Below, piece after piece: positions 34,955 to 44,446 of a DNA stretch of 47,589 nt. The translations under genes and the position numbers were made by a program. The stretch lies in assembly GCA_016936075.1 (NCBI GenBank), contig JAFGPS010000128.1, positions 1 to 47,589 on the forward strand. Reading direction: 5' to 3'. Numbering within the stretch: position 1 is the stretch's first letter; every line of letters starts with the position of its first letter. A model generated the notes under the pieces. The model had not been told where the DNA came from. It saw nothing but the letters and a program-made list of their open reading frames with translations, and searched no databases. The stretch is from Sedimentisphaerales bacterium. Lineage in GTDB: Bacteria > Planctomycetota > Phycisphaerae > Sedimentisphaerales > Anaerobacaceae.

Positions 34955-35512
34955 ATGTTTATGTCTGAAATTTCAAAAATAAATTCGTTTAGTTTAGCTT
35001 TGCGAAAGGGGAAAACTTTTGCACTGCATACAGCAAGCGGCTTTACGCTGATAGAGATAATAATTGTTGTTGTTATTCTTTCAATTGCAGCGATGGCGGC
35101 TATACCGCTAATGAGTTCTGCTTCTGATGTTCAGATTCGTTCTGCTTCGAATTTAATTGCGGCAGATCTGGAATATGCAAAAAGCATGGCAATAAGCAGA
35201 GGGCAAAATTATTCTGTTGTTTTTGATGGAAGCAACAATAGTTACGGTATATACAAAGAAGGAGAGTCTGATCCGATACCGCATCCTGTTAAAAAGGGAT
35301 TTGATTATGTAATGAATTTCACTAATGACAGCAGGCTCGGTAAAGTTGATATAACTAATGTTAATTTTGACAGTACGTCAACTGTTGAATTTGATTGTCT
35401 TGGAAGTCCTGTTGATTTGAATAATACCGGTACTATTACAATTAGTGCGAATGGAATCACAGCAATAATTTCAGTTGAACCTGTAACTGGATATATTTCA
35501 ATTAGCCTATAA
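34955..35512 (+). CDS. Pseudopilin, GspH-like
   Basis: The start at ATG 34955 is chosen for its AAAGGA 9 bases upstream; an extended form from 34820 would add 45 residues with no plausible leader function. The 185-residue product has a long positively charged leader ending ALHTASG|FTLIEIIIVVVILSIAAMAAI. The leader is about 28 residues, longer than typical. The body (NLIAADLEYAKSMAISRGQNYSVVFDGSNNSYGIY) is the GspH/FimT pattern. It is the last pseudopilin of the cluster and the first gene of the block that runs into the platform genes. Confidence 0.85.
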   Translation: MFMSEISKINSFSLALRKGKTFALHTASGFTLIEIIIVVVILSIAAMAAIPLMSSASDVQIRSASNLIAADLEYAKSMAISRGQNYSVVFDGSNNSYGIYKEGESDPIPHPVKKGFDYVMNFTNDSRLGKVDITNVNFDSTSTVEFDCLGSPVDLNNTGTITISANGITAIISVEPVTGYISISL

Positions 35513-35523
35513 GGAATAAATTG

Positions 35524-36675
35524 ATGTTTGGTTTGAATTTGAAAAATCGTTCTATAAGACCAATAGGGCTGGACATAGGTCATGACTATATTAGAATGAC
35601 TCAGCTTGTGATTCGTGATGAAAAGATATCCGTTCACGCTGCAGAGGAAGCTCGTGTAGAAATAGATAAAAAGGAGGATGAGCAGGCATGGAAAAGCATT
35701 GTTATTGCAACAATAAAAAGATTGTTTGTTAAAGGAAACTTTTCTGGAAATAATACTATTTCATGTTTGCCGAGCGGGGATTTAAAAATTACGAGTTTGC
35801 GGTTAACTCAAGCCGAAAGCGAAAAAACAGAGCAAATAATAAAACGTGAAGTTGCCCAGCGATTCAAATTAAATCCTGAAAATGATGCGATGGATTATAT
35901 TGTTGCGGGTAATGTCAGGCAGGGAGATGAAATTAAAAAGGAGTTGGTTTTATTTGCGTGCAGCAATGAAAAAATAAAAAATCATATAGAAATACTCGAA
36001 GAGGCCGGCCTTAAACCTGTTTCGTTAGATATAATGCCATGTGCGTTATTCAGAAGTTTTGAGCGTTCATTCAGACGACAGGAAGATATGGAGAACGCAG
36101 TTGTTTTTGTAGATATTGGGAGTTTATATACAACAATAGTATTTGGCCGAGGTCAAGAAATCTGTTTTGTAAAACAGTTAAAAATCGGTGGAGATAATTT
36201 CAACTCTGAAGTTGCTTCTAAATTGGGAATAACAAATAAAGAAGCAGAAGTACTAAGAAAAGAACTTCAGAATGAGGATAGAGTTTCAAAGGAAGATGAA
36301 CAGAAAATAGATGCTTCAACCCGTCAGAGAATGATAGATGCAATAAGTAAAGTTGCCGAAGAACTGGCGAAGGAAATATCTCTTTGCCTGAGATATTATT
36401 CAGTAACATTTAGGGGCAAACGTATTGAACGGGCTATTTTCACTGGTGGCGGAAGTTATGAAAATATCCTTCTTAATATTATGAAAAGACAATTGGCAGT
36501 AGGAGTAGAAATAGCTCAGCCTTTTAGAGGATTTGATTTTCAAAATGAAAAAGTAAATATTGGTATTAATGAAGGAAACGGACTCCTATGTGAGTGGGCA
36601 GTAGCTATCGGATTGAGCCTGAAAGGAATGGATGCAATAAGGCGCAATAGAAGAGAAGTATACAGCAGGACGTAA
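35524..36675 (+). CDS. pilM: PilM-like actin-fold pilus assembly protein
   Basis: 383 residues; start at ATG 35524 with AAGGA 7 bases upstream. The actin/FtsA fold of PilM is visible: IRPIGLDIGHDYIRMTQL near the N-terminus, the phosphate-binding-like VVFVDIGSLYTTIVFGRGQEI (about 194-215) and FTGGGSYENI (about 300). In type IV pilus systems PilM lies on the cytoplasmic side and binds PilN; the corresponding T2SS component is the GspL N-domain. The gene order with the next three genes is that of pilMNOP. Confidence 0.9.
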   Translation: MFGLNLKNRSIRPIGLDIGHDYIRMTQLVIRDEKISVHAAEEARVEIDKKEDEQAWKSIVIATIKRLFVKGNFSGNNTISCLPSGDLKITSLRLTQAESEKTEQIIKREVAQRFKLNPENDAMDYIVAGNVRQGDEIKKELVLFACSNEKIKNHIEILEEAGLKPVSLDIMPCALFRSFERSFRRQEDMENAVVFVDIGSLYTTIVFGRGQEICFVKQLKIGGDNFNSEVASKLGITNKEAEVLRKELQNEDRVSKEDEQKIDASTRQRMIDAISKVAEELAKEISLCLRYYSVTFRGKRIERAIFTGGGSYENILLNIMKRQLAVGVEIAQPFRGFDFQNEKVNIGINEGNGLLCEWAVAIGLSLKGMDAIRRNRREVYSRT

Positions 36676-36682
36676 AGATGTT

Positions 36683-37408
36683 ATGAAAGAAATAGATTTT
36701 CTCCCGGAATGGTATAAGAGCGGCATAAGACGACAAGTCAATTACCGTGTCCAATACATCATCTTGAGTGGTGTATTTGTGGTGATGATGGTTTGGAATT
36801 TTGTTTCGGCAGGTTCTGTATCAAGAGTTAGGGCGAAATGTACGCAAATGAAAGAAATACAAATACAATCAGAAAGAGCTTCAACTGAACTCGAAAAATA
36901 TAAAAGTGATATTGCTATATTGCATGAGAGAGAAAAAATCCTGGGCAGTATAGACTCAAAAATAAATGTTTCAAATGTTTTAGCCGAACTTAGTTTTCTT
37001 ATTGATGAAAAAATAGTATTGAGCAAGGTCGAATTGATTTCAGAAATAATTAATGATAAACAAAATAATGGAAATATACCACAATCCATGTCTGCAGTAA
37101 GGTCATCTGTTTCAGGAGATAATTCAGGTGCATTGCTTGGTAATGTATGTTTCAGAGTTTTAATTAAAGGTGTTGCTGCAAATGGAAGTGACGTGGCTGT
37201 TTTGTTATGCAATCTTGAAGATTCACCATATTTTAGCCATGTCAATTTATTGTACTCAAAAGATTCCGAAGTTAAAAATACAATAAAAATACAACCGGTC
37301 AATTTTGAGGAATCTATTAATAATCAAAATAAAACGAATAACGGGAATATTAATGTAAGTGAATTTGAGATTAAATGCTGTTTATCAAATTATATTGAAT
37401 CCCAGTAA
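36683..37408 (+). CDS. pilN: PilN-like inner-membrane assembly protein
   Basis: 241 residues. The N-terminus MKEIDFLPEWYKSGIRRQ is the PilN motif that docks into PilM. One transmembrane helix follows (about 25-42), then a coiled coil (about 55-90) and a ferredoxin-like periplasmic domain (about 95-215). A Gln/Asn-rich stretch near the end is unusual. Weak ribosome-binding site. Confidence 0.85.
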   Translation: MKEIDFLPEWYKSGIRRQVNYRVQYIILSGVFVVMMVWNFVSAGSVSRVRAKCTQMKEIQIQSERASTELEKYKSDIAILHEREKILGSIDSKINVSNVLAELSFLIDEKIVLSKVELISEIINDKQNNGNIPQSMSAVRSSVSGDNSGALLGNVCFRVLIKGVAANGSDVAVLLCNLEDSPYFSHVNLLYSKDSEVKNTIKIQPVNFEESINNQNKTNNGNINVSEFEIKCCLSNYIESQ

Positions 37409-37423
37409 AAGGAGTGACGTAGT

Positions 37424-37960
37424 TTGGTTTTAGAAAAAAAACAAATAATAATATTGATTGTTGCTGTGGCAGGATTTGCTGCTTTTGTTTTGTTTCGTTA
37501 TTTTCCTGTCAGTAAGGAATTAAATGAAATTAATGCTGTAAGAGAGGAACAAAACCTAATCATTGCAAAAGGTATTTCCGATAAAGAACAATTGCAGTTA
37601 TTTGAGGAGTATTTGCAGGAACTTAAAGATAAACTTGGAAATTACGAAAACAACGTTCCGAAAAGAAAAGACCTTGGATTATTTCTTAAAGAAATAGCAG
37701 CATTAATGGAAAATAATAATTTGAAAGATCAGGCGATTCAACCACTTGATGGAGTAAAGGCAGATGAATTAATTTGTATACCTGTCAACATGAAAGGACG
37801 GGGAACTCTGTCGGAGATTTATGAGTTTTATAAGAATTTGCAGGAGCTTGACAGGCAAATTCGCATAAAACAGGTAAAACTTGAAAATGGTAATGATTTC
37901 GATGGTGACATTAAGATGGAAACTGAAATCGTTATCTATTACAGAAATCAAGTGGGTTAA
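37424..37960 (+). CDS. pilO: PilO-like inner-membrane assembly protein
   Basis: 178 residues, starting from a TTG with GGAG 9 bases before it. A transmembrane helix at about 7-26 is followed by a coiled coil (about 33-65) and a small PilO-fold domain (GRGTLSEIYEFYKNLQELDRQIRIKQVKLE). It forms the periplasmic dimer partner of PilN. Position between the PilN- and PilP-like genes agrees. Confidence 0.85.
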   Translation: MVLEKKQIIILIVAVAGFAAFVLFRYFPVSKELNEINAVREEQNLIIAKGISDKEQLQLFEEYLQELKDKLGNYENNVPKRKDLGLFLKEIAALMENNNLKDQAIQPLDGVKADELICIPVNMKGRGTLSEIYEFYKNLQELDRQIRIKQVKLENGNDFDGDIKMETEIVIYYRNQVG

Positions 37961-38000
37961 AAGATAAAAACGACCAGATAACATATAAAGAAAGGAGCAA

Positions 38001-38603
38001 ATGAAGAAAAATAAAAGACATAGTGAAAACAATTCTGTAGGAATTGTTTGCCGATTGGCAACCGAAAAGAAAAAAACTGTTTTGGCTGTTTGCCTGGTTG
38101 TATTGATGGTATTTATGTGGATAAAAGTATTATCAGGAAAGAAACCTGAATCTGCAAATGCCGGAATATCTTCAGGTCAGATGGAAAAAAAAGTGCATCT
38201 TGATTCGGAGGCAAGTATTTCTTATGTCGATTTACCAGAGATTGAAGGCAGAAATGATACAATAAAAAGAGATATTTTTGCCTCGAACGGATGGAATGCT
38301 TTTGCTAATAAAAACGAAGGCGTAGTAGTTACAAGAGAAGTAAATGTAGTTCCAGGTGATGTTACAGAGAGCGTTATAAGGAAAATTGCTGAAAATTTAA
38401 AATTGGAAGCGTTTATAATGGGCAATAATCCACGTGCATATATTAATGATAAAATACTTTCGGTTGGGGATAGCCTGCCTGTTACAGATGGAACCAATAA
38501 ATATGAATGTGAAGTAGTTTTAATTGAGAATAATTCGGTTGTAATGAGATGTGGTAAAGCTGAAGTAATATTGAAATTGAAAAAAGTAAATGAGAATGAT
38601 TAA
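38001..38603 (+). CDS. PilP/GspC-like alignment protein
   Basis: 200 residues with a short cytoplasmic tail, one transmembrane helix (about 28-48) and an HR-like beta domain at about 125-196. The phrase AYINDKILSVGDSL...YECEVVLIENNSVVMRCGKAEVILKLKK is the GspC/PilP pattern. It links inner-membrane components to the secretin. Unlike PilP it is not a lipoprotein, so it resembles GspC in topology. AAAGGAG precedes the ATG by 3 bases. Confidence 0.82.
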   Translation: MKKNKRHSENNSVGIVCRLATEKKKTVLAVCLVVLMVFMWIKVLSGKKPESANAGISSGQMEKKVHLDSEASISYVDLPEIEGRNDTIKRDIFASNGWNAFANKNEGVVVTREVNVVPGDVTESVIRKIAENLKLEAFIMGNNPRAYINDKILSVGDSLPVTDGTNKYECEVVLIENNSVVMRCGKAEVILKLKKVNEND

Positions 38604-38640
38604 AAAAGACAGAATTTAAAAAAATTAAAGGAGCATGAAT

Positions 38641-40320
38641 ATGTATTATGACAGTAATGTAAAAGAAAAGAAGAGAAACAAAAGAAGTATTTTAACTATA
38701 TGTTTTGTATTAACAATGATGTGGACAATATCAGTTGTCGCTTCGGATCAGGCTACGATTGGCGAAGGCGAAAAAATCCCAACATTTAACTGTGAGGAAG
38801 ATTTCGGTATTCGCAAAGCACTGGCATTGCTGGGTAGCTTGTGCGGGAAAAATATCGTTCCTTCACCAAATGTTGACGGACAATTGGCATTTCGCAGTCT
38901 TAAAGATGTAACATTCGAAGAGGCTATGGATGCTATACTTGGAGACGGATTTGTTTATGCAGAGGAAGGAAATCTTATCAAAGTATATACAAAGGTTGAA
39001 TATGAAAATATAATGAAAGACCCGAAACGAAGAGTTCACAAGGTTATATCATTATATTATATTACAGCAGAAGAAGCCTCAAAGCTTATTACGCCTGTAA
39101 TTAGTGACGCAGCTGTAATTCAAAGCAGTTCTGATGCAGAGAAAGGTATTTCCGGCGGCAGTGGCGGTAGCGGCGGCGGAGGCGGCTCTCTTGGTTCAGG
39201 TGGTGGCGGTAACAGCATGGCCTTGAATGATATGATAGTGATATACGATTTCCCTGAAAATATTGAGAAAGCTGAAGAAGTAATCAAATCAATTGATGTA
39301 AAGCCGCTGCAGGTTCTTATTGAAGCTACAATTCTCAGTGCTGCACTTAATGAAGATATGTATCTTGGTATTGATTGGAACCTATTGTCAGGTTATGCTG
39401 TAGATGGTTTTCCTTCTGCAATAATATCTTCTGTTGGTTCTTCACAAATTGGTACTCCATTAGAGTCAACTGGTTTTGCTTCTATCGGTGACGGTTTAAG
39501 AGTCGGAATTAGTGGTAGTAAGCTCCAGGGATTTATCAGTGCATTAGAAGAGATTACAGATGTAACTGTTATGGCTAATCCAAAGATTATGGCAGTAAAT
39601 AAGCAGCAGGGATCTTTATTAATTGGTAAAAAGCTTGGTTATTTGTCTTCACAGACAGTGACTGATGGTGGTACCAGCACTTCTCAGGTAGATTTCTATG
39701 AGAGTGGAACAAGATTGGTTTTCAGGCCTTATATTGGCAATGATGGCTACATAAGAATGGAAATATATCCGAAAGATAGTTCTGCAGAGTTGAATGCAAC
39801 TACACAAGCTCCGGATGAAACTACAACAGAATTGCAGACTAATATCCTGGTTAAGGATGGAGAGACAGTTGTAATTGGCGGTTTGTTCAGGGAAGTAGTC
39901 AATACAGTTCGTCAACAGATTCCTATACTCGGAAATATTCCTTTTGTAGGATGGCTCTTCAGCGGCCAGACTGATTTGACTCAGCGTGAGGAAGTAATTG
40001 TAATGCTTACTCCGCACATTATTGAGGATCCGGTTGAATCAATAGAAGGAATTGAAAATGTGAGTCGTAAAATGCGTAGCGCCAATGATGAGTTAATTCC
40101 GATTAGCAGAAGAAATATGGCTGAAGATTATTATACATTGGCCGCACAGCTTTATCTGGAAGGTGACACTTATGGAGCTTTGAAGAATCTGGATATAGCT
40201 ATTTACCTTCGTCCAACATATATTGCTGCGATAGATCTTAAAGAAAAAATACTAAAGGAAACCAATCCTGATGAGTATGAAAAACTTGATCGCAATGTAC
40301 TTAATGTTGTAGAAAATTAA
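38641..40320 (+). CDS. pilQ: Secretin (PilQ/GspD family)
   Basis: Start at ATG 38641, because AAAGGAG then has a 7-base spacer; the ATG at 38635 would leave one base. About 559 residues. A signal peptide/anchor (about 10-35) and an N0-like STN domain (about 45-115) are followed by an N1-type module broken by a Gly-rich insert (SGGSGGSGGGGG...). The C-terminal secretin domain (about 230-465) includes MANPKIMAVNKQQGSLLIG and the signature VRQQIPILGNIPFVGWLFSG. A TPR-like tail (AEDYYTLAAQLYLEGDTYGALKNLDIAI) forms the last ~75 residues, not standard for secretins. Confidence 0.93.
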   Translation: MYYDSNVKEKKRNKRSILTICFVLTMMWTISVVASDQATIGEGEKIPTFNCEEDFGIRKALALLGSLCGKNIVPSPNVDGQLAFRSLKDVTFEEAMDAILGDGFVYAEEGNLIKVYTKVEYENIMKDPKRRVHKVISLYYITAEEASKLITPVISDAAVIQSSSDAEKGISGGSGGSGGGGGSLGSGGGGNSMALNDMIVIYDFPENIEKAEEVIKSIDVKPLQVLIEATILSAALNEDMYLGIDWNLLSGYAVDGFPSAIISSVGSSQIGTPLESTGFASIGDGLRVGISGSKLQGFISALEEITDVTVMANPKIMAVNKQQGSLLIGKKLGYLSSQTVTDGGTSTSQVDFYESGTRLVFRPYIGNDGYIRMEIYPKDSSAELNATTQAPDETTTELQTNILVKDGETVVIGGLFREVVNTVRQQIPILGNIPFVGWLFSGQTDLTQREEVIVMLTPHIIEDPVESIEGIENVSRKMRSANDELIPISRRNMAEDYYTLAAQLYLEGDTYGALKNLDIAIYLRPTYIAAIDLKEKILKETNPDEYEKLDRNVLNVVEN

Positions 40321-40345
40321 TTTACTGAATAAAAGTTCATACGAT

Positions 40346-40367
40346 ATTCGATTAAGGAAAATCGAAT
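40346..40367 (+). repeat. Small palindrome between secretin and histidine-kinase genes
   Basis: ATTCGATT/AATCGAAT with loop AAGGAA, 25 bases after the secretin stop. The loop looks like a ribosome-binding site, but lies too far (about 19 bases) from the ATG at 40378. It could be a folding element controlling translation, and is uncertain. Confidence 0.3.
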
Positions 40368-40377
40368 TGCATAATGA

Positions 40378-41892
40378 ATGTTTGTAGAGTTTGGAGTAAT
40401 TGTTTTGAGACGTTCGGGAAAGATATTAATAGTTGTCACTATGTTTGTTGTTTGTATTACTGTTATCTGTAATACAGCCTGGGGATCAGGCTATGAAGTC
40501 AGAAGAAATATGGACTATACAGACATAATGCTGGGAAGCATTTCTATCGTGACAGTATTATATATCGCCGAGGCTTTGGGCGTGATTTTAACTGGCTTAT
40601 ATATGTTAAAATTGGCTGGTGCAATCGCGTCCATTGCCAGGCTCCTGAATAGTGAAACTTCAAATTCATATGATAATCATCCATTGTCGATACTAAGATT
40701 AAAAAAAATAAAGGAATTGCGAGAAAAAATCGTTGTGCTTTTTGAGGAACGTAATTCTCTTGTTGAAATGTATGATAAGCAGATTAAAGAGTTGAAGGTT
40801 CAACTTCATATTTCTCAAAAACGCCAGACACATATAGAAGAAATAATCTATAGTATTCGTGATTCGGTCATAGTTGTCGATGAATTCGATAAGCTGCTTA
40901 TGGCAAACGAACCGGCTGGTAAACTATTAGGTTTTGATTACAAAAAATCTTATTTTAAGCCAATCAAAGAAATTATAAGTAGTGAACGAAAAGAATTTCT
41001 GAAATTCTTGAGTCATACTAAAAAAAGCAGGGGGCAGGCGGCAAGAAAAGAGCTTGAAACTATTCAAGATGGCAAACTCAAAACTTATGATTGTATTGTT
41101 TCCTGTATTTATGACAATAATAAGCAGGTATGCGGCGTTGTAGCTGTCTTACATGATATCACTCGTGAAAAAGAAATATCAAATATGAAGAATGACTTTA
41201 TAAGTCATGTATCGCACGAGTTGAAAACACCGCTTGCGTCTATAACCGCTTATTCAGAAATGCTCGCTGATGATGAAGCAAACGATGAAGAAACAAGAAA
41301 GGAATTCTATGCCGTAATTCAGAATCAGGCTCAAAGACTAAACCGTCTTATTGAGGATATACTTAACACTTCACGTATAGAATCTGGATTAATTAAAATT
41401 AATAAAGAACCTCTCAGTATGGCAATATTAATCGAGGAGCAACTTAAGATGATTAAGAGCTATGCCGAAGAGAAAGAAATAACAATCATCGGGCAAACGC
41501 CTATTGTTTGTGACCAGATTTATGTGGACAGAGACATGATATCTCAGGTTATTGTTAATTTATTAAGTAATGCTGTTAAATACACTAAACCTGGAGGCAC
41601 GGTAACAATAGAATCGAAAACTGATGAAGCAGCATCTAAGATTCAGGTTCTTATTACTGATACAGGTGTTGGTATCCCTGATGACGAAATAGAGCATGTG
41701 TTTGATAAATATTATCGTGTTGAAACAAATAAAAAACAAGCCAGAGGCACTGGACTTGGTCTTAATCTTGTTAAGCAGATTGTAGAGAAAATTCATAATG
41801 GACGTGTTTTCGTAAATAGTCGTGTAGGAATAGGTAGTACTTTTGGATTTGAATTACCTTTAGCGTCAAAAAATATAGAAATCACAGTGTAA
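40378..41892 (+). CDS. Membrane-bound PAS histidine kinase
   Basis: 504 residues. Two N-terminal transmembrane helices (about 15-35 and 52-80) flank a short loop, so there is little periplasmic sensor. A coiled linker and a PAS domain (about 150-260; SIRDSVIVVDEFDKLLMANEPAGKLLGF) follow. Then come the HisKA dimerisation domain (FISHVSHELKTPLASITAYSEML; His about 280) and HATPase (VIVNLLSNAVKYTKPGG, DTGVGIPDDEIEHVFDKYYRV, GTGLGLNLVKQIVEKI). A TTG at 40405 with GGAG 8 bases before it is a plausible alternative start. It sits between the secretin and a CheY-like receiver and probably phosphorylates the latter. Confidence 0.93.
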   Translation: MFVEFGVIVLRRSGKILIVVTMFVVCITVICNTAWGSGYEVRRNMDYTDIMLGSISIVTVLYIAEALGVILTGLYMLKLAGAIASIARLLNSETSNSYDNHPLSILRLKKIKELREKIVVLFEERNSLVEMYDKQIKELKVQLHISQKRQTHIEEIIYSIRDSVIVVDEFDKLLMANEPAGKLLGFDYKKSYFKPIKEIISSERKEFLKFLSHTKKSRGQAARKELETIQDGKLKTYDCIVSCIYDNNKQVCGVVAVLHDITREKEISNMKNDFISHVSHELKTPLASITAYSEMLADDEANDEETRKEFYAVIQNQAQRLNRLIEDILNTSRIESGLIKINKEPLSMAILIEEQLKMIKSYAEEKEITIIGQTPIVCDQIYVDRDMISQVIVNLLSNAVKYTKPGGTVTIESKTDEAASKIQVLITDTGVGIPDDEIEHVFDKYYRVETNKKQARGTGLGLNLVKQIVEKIHNGRVFVNSRVGIGSTFGFELPLASKNIEITV

Positions 41893-41949
41893 GTACAAAA
41901 GAGTTGGAAACGCTGTAATATAGAACATTATTTTGGTGGAGGATAAACA

Positions 41950-42345
41950 ATGGAACAGAAAAAAGTTTTAATCGTGGATGATGAGATACATATTGTTCAT
42001 GTTGTAGCTATAAAACTCAGAAATAATGGTTATGAGGTTATTTCTGCAAATAATGGCGCAGAAGCTTATGAGCTTGCCTGTGATATCAAACCTGACATTA
42101 TAGTTACTGATTTTCAAATGCCTGTTATGACAGGTATGGAACTTGTGGAAAAACTGCGTGAAAATGAGCAAACAAAAAATATACCAGTCATCATGCTTAC
42201 TGCAAGAAGCTTTGCCGTCACGAAAGAGCAGCGAGAGCAACTGCATATTTCGGACTGTTTGAGTAAACCGTTCAGTCCGCGTGAATTATTGGTAAATATA
42301 GAAGATATTTTGTACCAGAATGAATTAGTTGCTGAAGCTAAGTGA
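41950..42345 (+). CDS. CheY-like stand-alone response regulator
   Basis: 131 residues: one receiver with acidic pair D10/D11 (IVDDE), phospho-acceptor Asp54 (DIIVTDFQMPVMTG), Thr in MLTARS and Lys in DCLSKPFSPREL. No output domain, so it acts by protein contact, presumably with the histidine kinase upstream and a target in the pilus or HD-GYP/STAS proteins. GGTGGAGG ribosome-binding site 9 bases before ATG. Confidence 0.95.
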   Translation: MEQKKVLIVDDEIHIVHVVAIKLRNNGYEVISANNGAEAYELACDIKPDIIVTDFQMPVMTGMELVEKLRENEQTKNIPVIMLTARSFAVTKEQREQLHISDCLSKPFSPRELLVNIEDILYQNELVAEAK

Positions 42346-42389
42346 CACAATACAAAACACAGACATAGAGAGAAAATCAATATATCATT

Positions 42390-44072
42390 ATGGATATGCT
42401 GGAAACAACTACAACAAATATTGAACTGTCACAAATACGTGAATTAAAGAAAGTCGGCAGCAGGATAATCAAATATGGTGTTAATTTTACCGTTTTTGAC
42501 ACCTGTGGTAATCTCATACTATTTGTCGATGGAGATAAATTCCAAAGTAACATTGAACAGTTGTCTGATTTAGGAAAACAAATATTAAATCAACATAAAC
42601 AGAGAGATGGTTCTTCATTAAAAAATGAACCTGTAAAGAATTTCTGTAATGAAAATCCTGTTTTAGGAATTGTTTTGGAATCATATTGTTCGGAATATAA
42701 ACCTTATGAAGCAGTTGGGTCTGTATTGATTGATTTGGGCAATATATCTGATAATCATGAATATCTTACTAATGAAAAACAATTTGAGGATATGCTCATT
42801 TTTATTGCAGACAGCTTTTTAGACAGGTCTAAAGCTTCCGGGCAGATTGAGATGGTCAGTACTGAATTAGCAAGGGTTTATGAAGAACTCGTATTACTTC
42901 ATAAATTAAGCACAAATATGCGTGTTACTGAAGCCGATTCTAATTATCTCCAAATGGCTTGTGATAGTCTTACGGAAATTGTATATGTGGAAGGAATCGC
43001 AATATTGCTGGAAAAATCTGTAGAAAATGAACAAAGATTTGTTGTAGCCGCAGGTTCCGGATTAATTGATATTGACGAGCACATATCTGAAAATCTATAC
43101 AGTAGATTAACAGATGAATTAAACAAGGGAAAAGAAGCTATGCTCGATAGCGAAGTCGATTCGCCTTTTAAATATGAATGGCCGGAAGATATTAAAAGCT
43201 TGATTGCAGTTCCCATGTGTGGGAAAGATAAGGGTGATTCCGGTTTTACCAATAGAACACAAAATGGTAATTATATAATAGGATTTATGGTTGCTATTAA
43301 CAGAATTGGCAAGGATGATTTCGATAGTACTGATGTAAAATTATTTGATTCAGTTGCAAGCAGTTGTGCTGTTTTTATAGAAAATAGAAGATTATTCAAA
43401 GATATTAATGAATTATTTTTTGGTTCGCTTAAGGCCTTAACAAGAAGTATCGATGCCAAAGACAATTATACTCATGGTCACTCGGAAAGAGTTGCTTTTA
43501 TTTCGCGTTGGATTGCTGAAAAACTTTCAGAAAAAGGTATGCTGGAGGATGAACAGTTGCATAGAGTGTATTTGGCTGGTTTACTGCATGATATTGGTAA
43601 AATTGGTATAGATGAAACTCTGCTGCGTAAGAATGGTAAACTGACTGATGAAGAATATGCACGTATAAAGATGCACCCGGCAATTGGGGCAGGTATTTTA
43701 CAGGAAATAAAACAAATGCGTGATATTGTTCCGGGAGTTCTATGTCATCATGAACGCATGGATGGCAGAGGTTATCCGGATGGATTGCATGGTGATCAAT
43801 TTCCAACTATAGGTAAAATAGTAGGATTAGCTGATAGTTTTGATGCCATGACTTCCAAGCGAACATATAGGGATGCAATGTCCGTGGAAAAGGCGCTCAC
43901 TGAAATAGAAAAAGGACTTGGTAAGCAGTTCGATGAAAAAATAGGGAGGGTATTTCTTGATAGTAATGTTGAACAATTGTGGGAAATCCTTAAGGATGGT
44001 TTTGGTGAGATTTATCATGGAAATGCCTACACTGAATATGGAACAGCTGCTGTTGGGATGTTGATAAAATGA
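42390..44072 (+). CDS. GAF-HD-GYP c-di-GMP phosphodiesterase
   Basis: 560 residues. An N-terminal alpha/beta domain (1-~165; region not named) is followed by a GAF domain (about 175-330) and an HD-GYP domain (about 345-520). Its motifs include YTHGHSERVAFISRW, GLLHDIGKIGIDETLL, HPAIGAGIL, HHERMDGRGYPDGL (the GYP motif) and LADSFDAMTSKRTYRDAMS. HD-GYP enzymes hydrolyse c-di-GMP to GMP, and the metal-ligand residues are intact. It precedes the STAS gene by a 4-base overlap. Confidence 0.95.
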   Translation: MDMLETTTTNIELSQIRELKKVGSRIIKYGVNFTVFDTCGNLILFVDGDKFQSNIEQLSDLGKQILNQHKQRDGSSLKNEPVKNFCNENPVLGIVLESYCSEYKPYEAVGSVLIDLGNISDNHEYLTNEKQFEDMLIFIADSFLDRSKASGQIEMVSTELARVYEELVLLHKLSTNMRVTEADSNYLQMACDSLTEIVYVEGIAILLEKSVENEQRFVVAAGSGLIDIDEHISENLYSRLTDELNKGKEAMLDSEVDSPFKYEWPEDIKSLIAVPMCGKDKGDSGFTNRTQNGNYIIGFMVAINRIGKDDFDSTDVKLFDSVASSCAVFIENRRLFKDINELFFGSLKALTRSIDAKDNYTHGHSERVAFISRWIAEKLSEKGMLEDEQLHRVYLAGLLHDIGKIGIDETLLRKNGKLTDEEYARIKMHPAIGAGILQEIKQMRDIVPGVLCHHERMDGRGYPDGLHGDQFPTIGKIVGLADSFDAMTSKRTYRDAMSVEKALTEIEKGLGKQFDEKIGRVFLDSNVEQLWEILKDGFGEIYHGNAYTEYGTAAVGMLIK

Positions 44073-44404
44073 AAGTTAAAATACAAGATTATAATGATGT
44101 TACTGTTATCGAGATGCAGGGTGAACTGGATAGTGATGCTTCCGAAATATTTGAAAAAAATATTGCTGATATTATTTCCCAGAACAAATCCAATATTGTT
44201 CTCGATATGAGCGGTGTGGGATTTATCGATAGCAGGGGACTTAGTGTTCTGTTATGGGTGCGTGATTATTGCGTCCAGAACAGGCGAGAGCTTAGGCTTG
44301 CAGGACTGGATGAAAACTGTAAAAGGATATTGGAAATTACCAGGCTCGATAGTGAATTTGATCTCCATAGCGAGCTTGCGGAAGCCGTGAAAAGCTTCGC
44401 ATAA
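44069..44404 (+). CDS. STAS-domain anti-sigma-factor-antagonist-like protein
   Basis: 111 residues, a complete STAS domain with the Ser-phosphorylation motif GVGFIDSRGLSVLL (Ser55). Such proteins switch partners with an RsbW-like kinase, but no RsbW kinase gene is close by in this window. Start overlaps the HD-GYP stop by four bases (ATGA), indicating co-translation. Whether it acts on a sigma factor or on the pilus motor cannot be told. Confidence 0.93.
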   Translation: MKVKIQDYNDVTVIEMQGELDSDASEIFEKNIADIISQNKSNIVLDMSGVGFIDSRGLSVLLWVRDYCVQNRRELRLAGLDENCKRILEITRLDSEFDLHSELAEAVKSFA

Positions 44405-44446
44405 TTTGTAAAAAATCTGTGGTGATAGAGAAGAATAGAAGAACGA

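Noticed and set aside
40378..40404. Start of the pilus-locus histidine kinase at ATG 40378 versus TTG 40405
   Set aside because: Both are possible; I kept the ATG but TTG 40405 has the better GGAG spacing, so the first nine residues are unsure rather than a separate feature.
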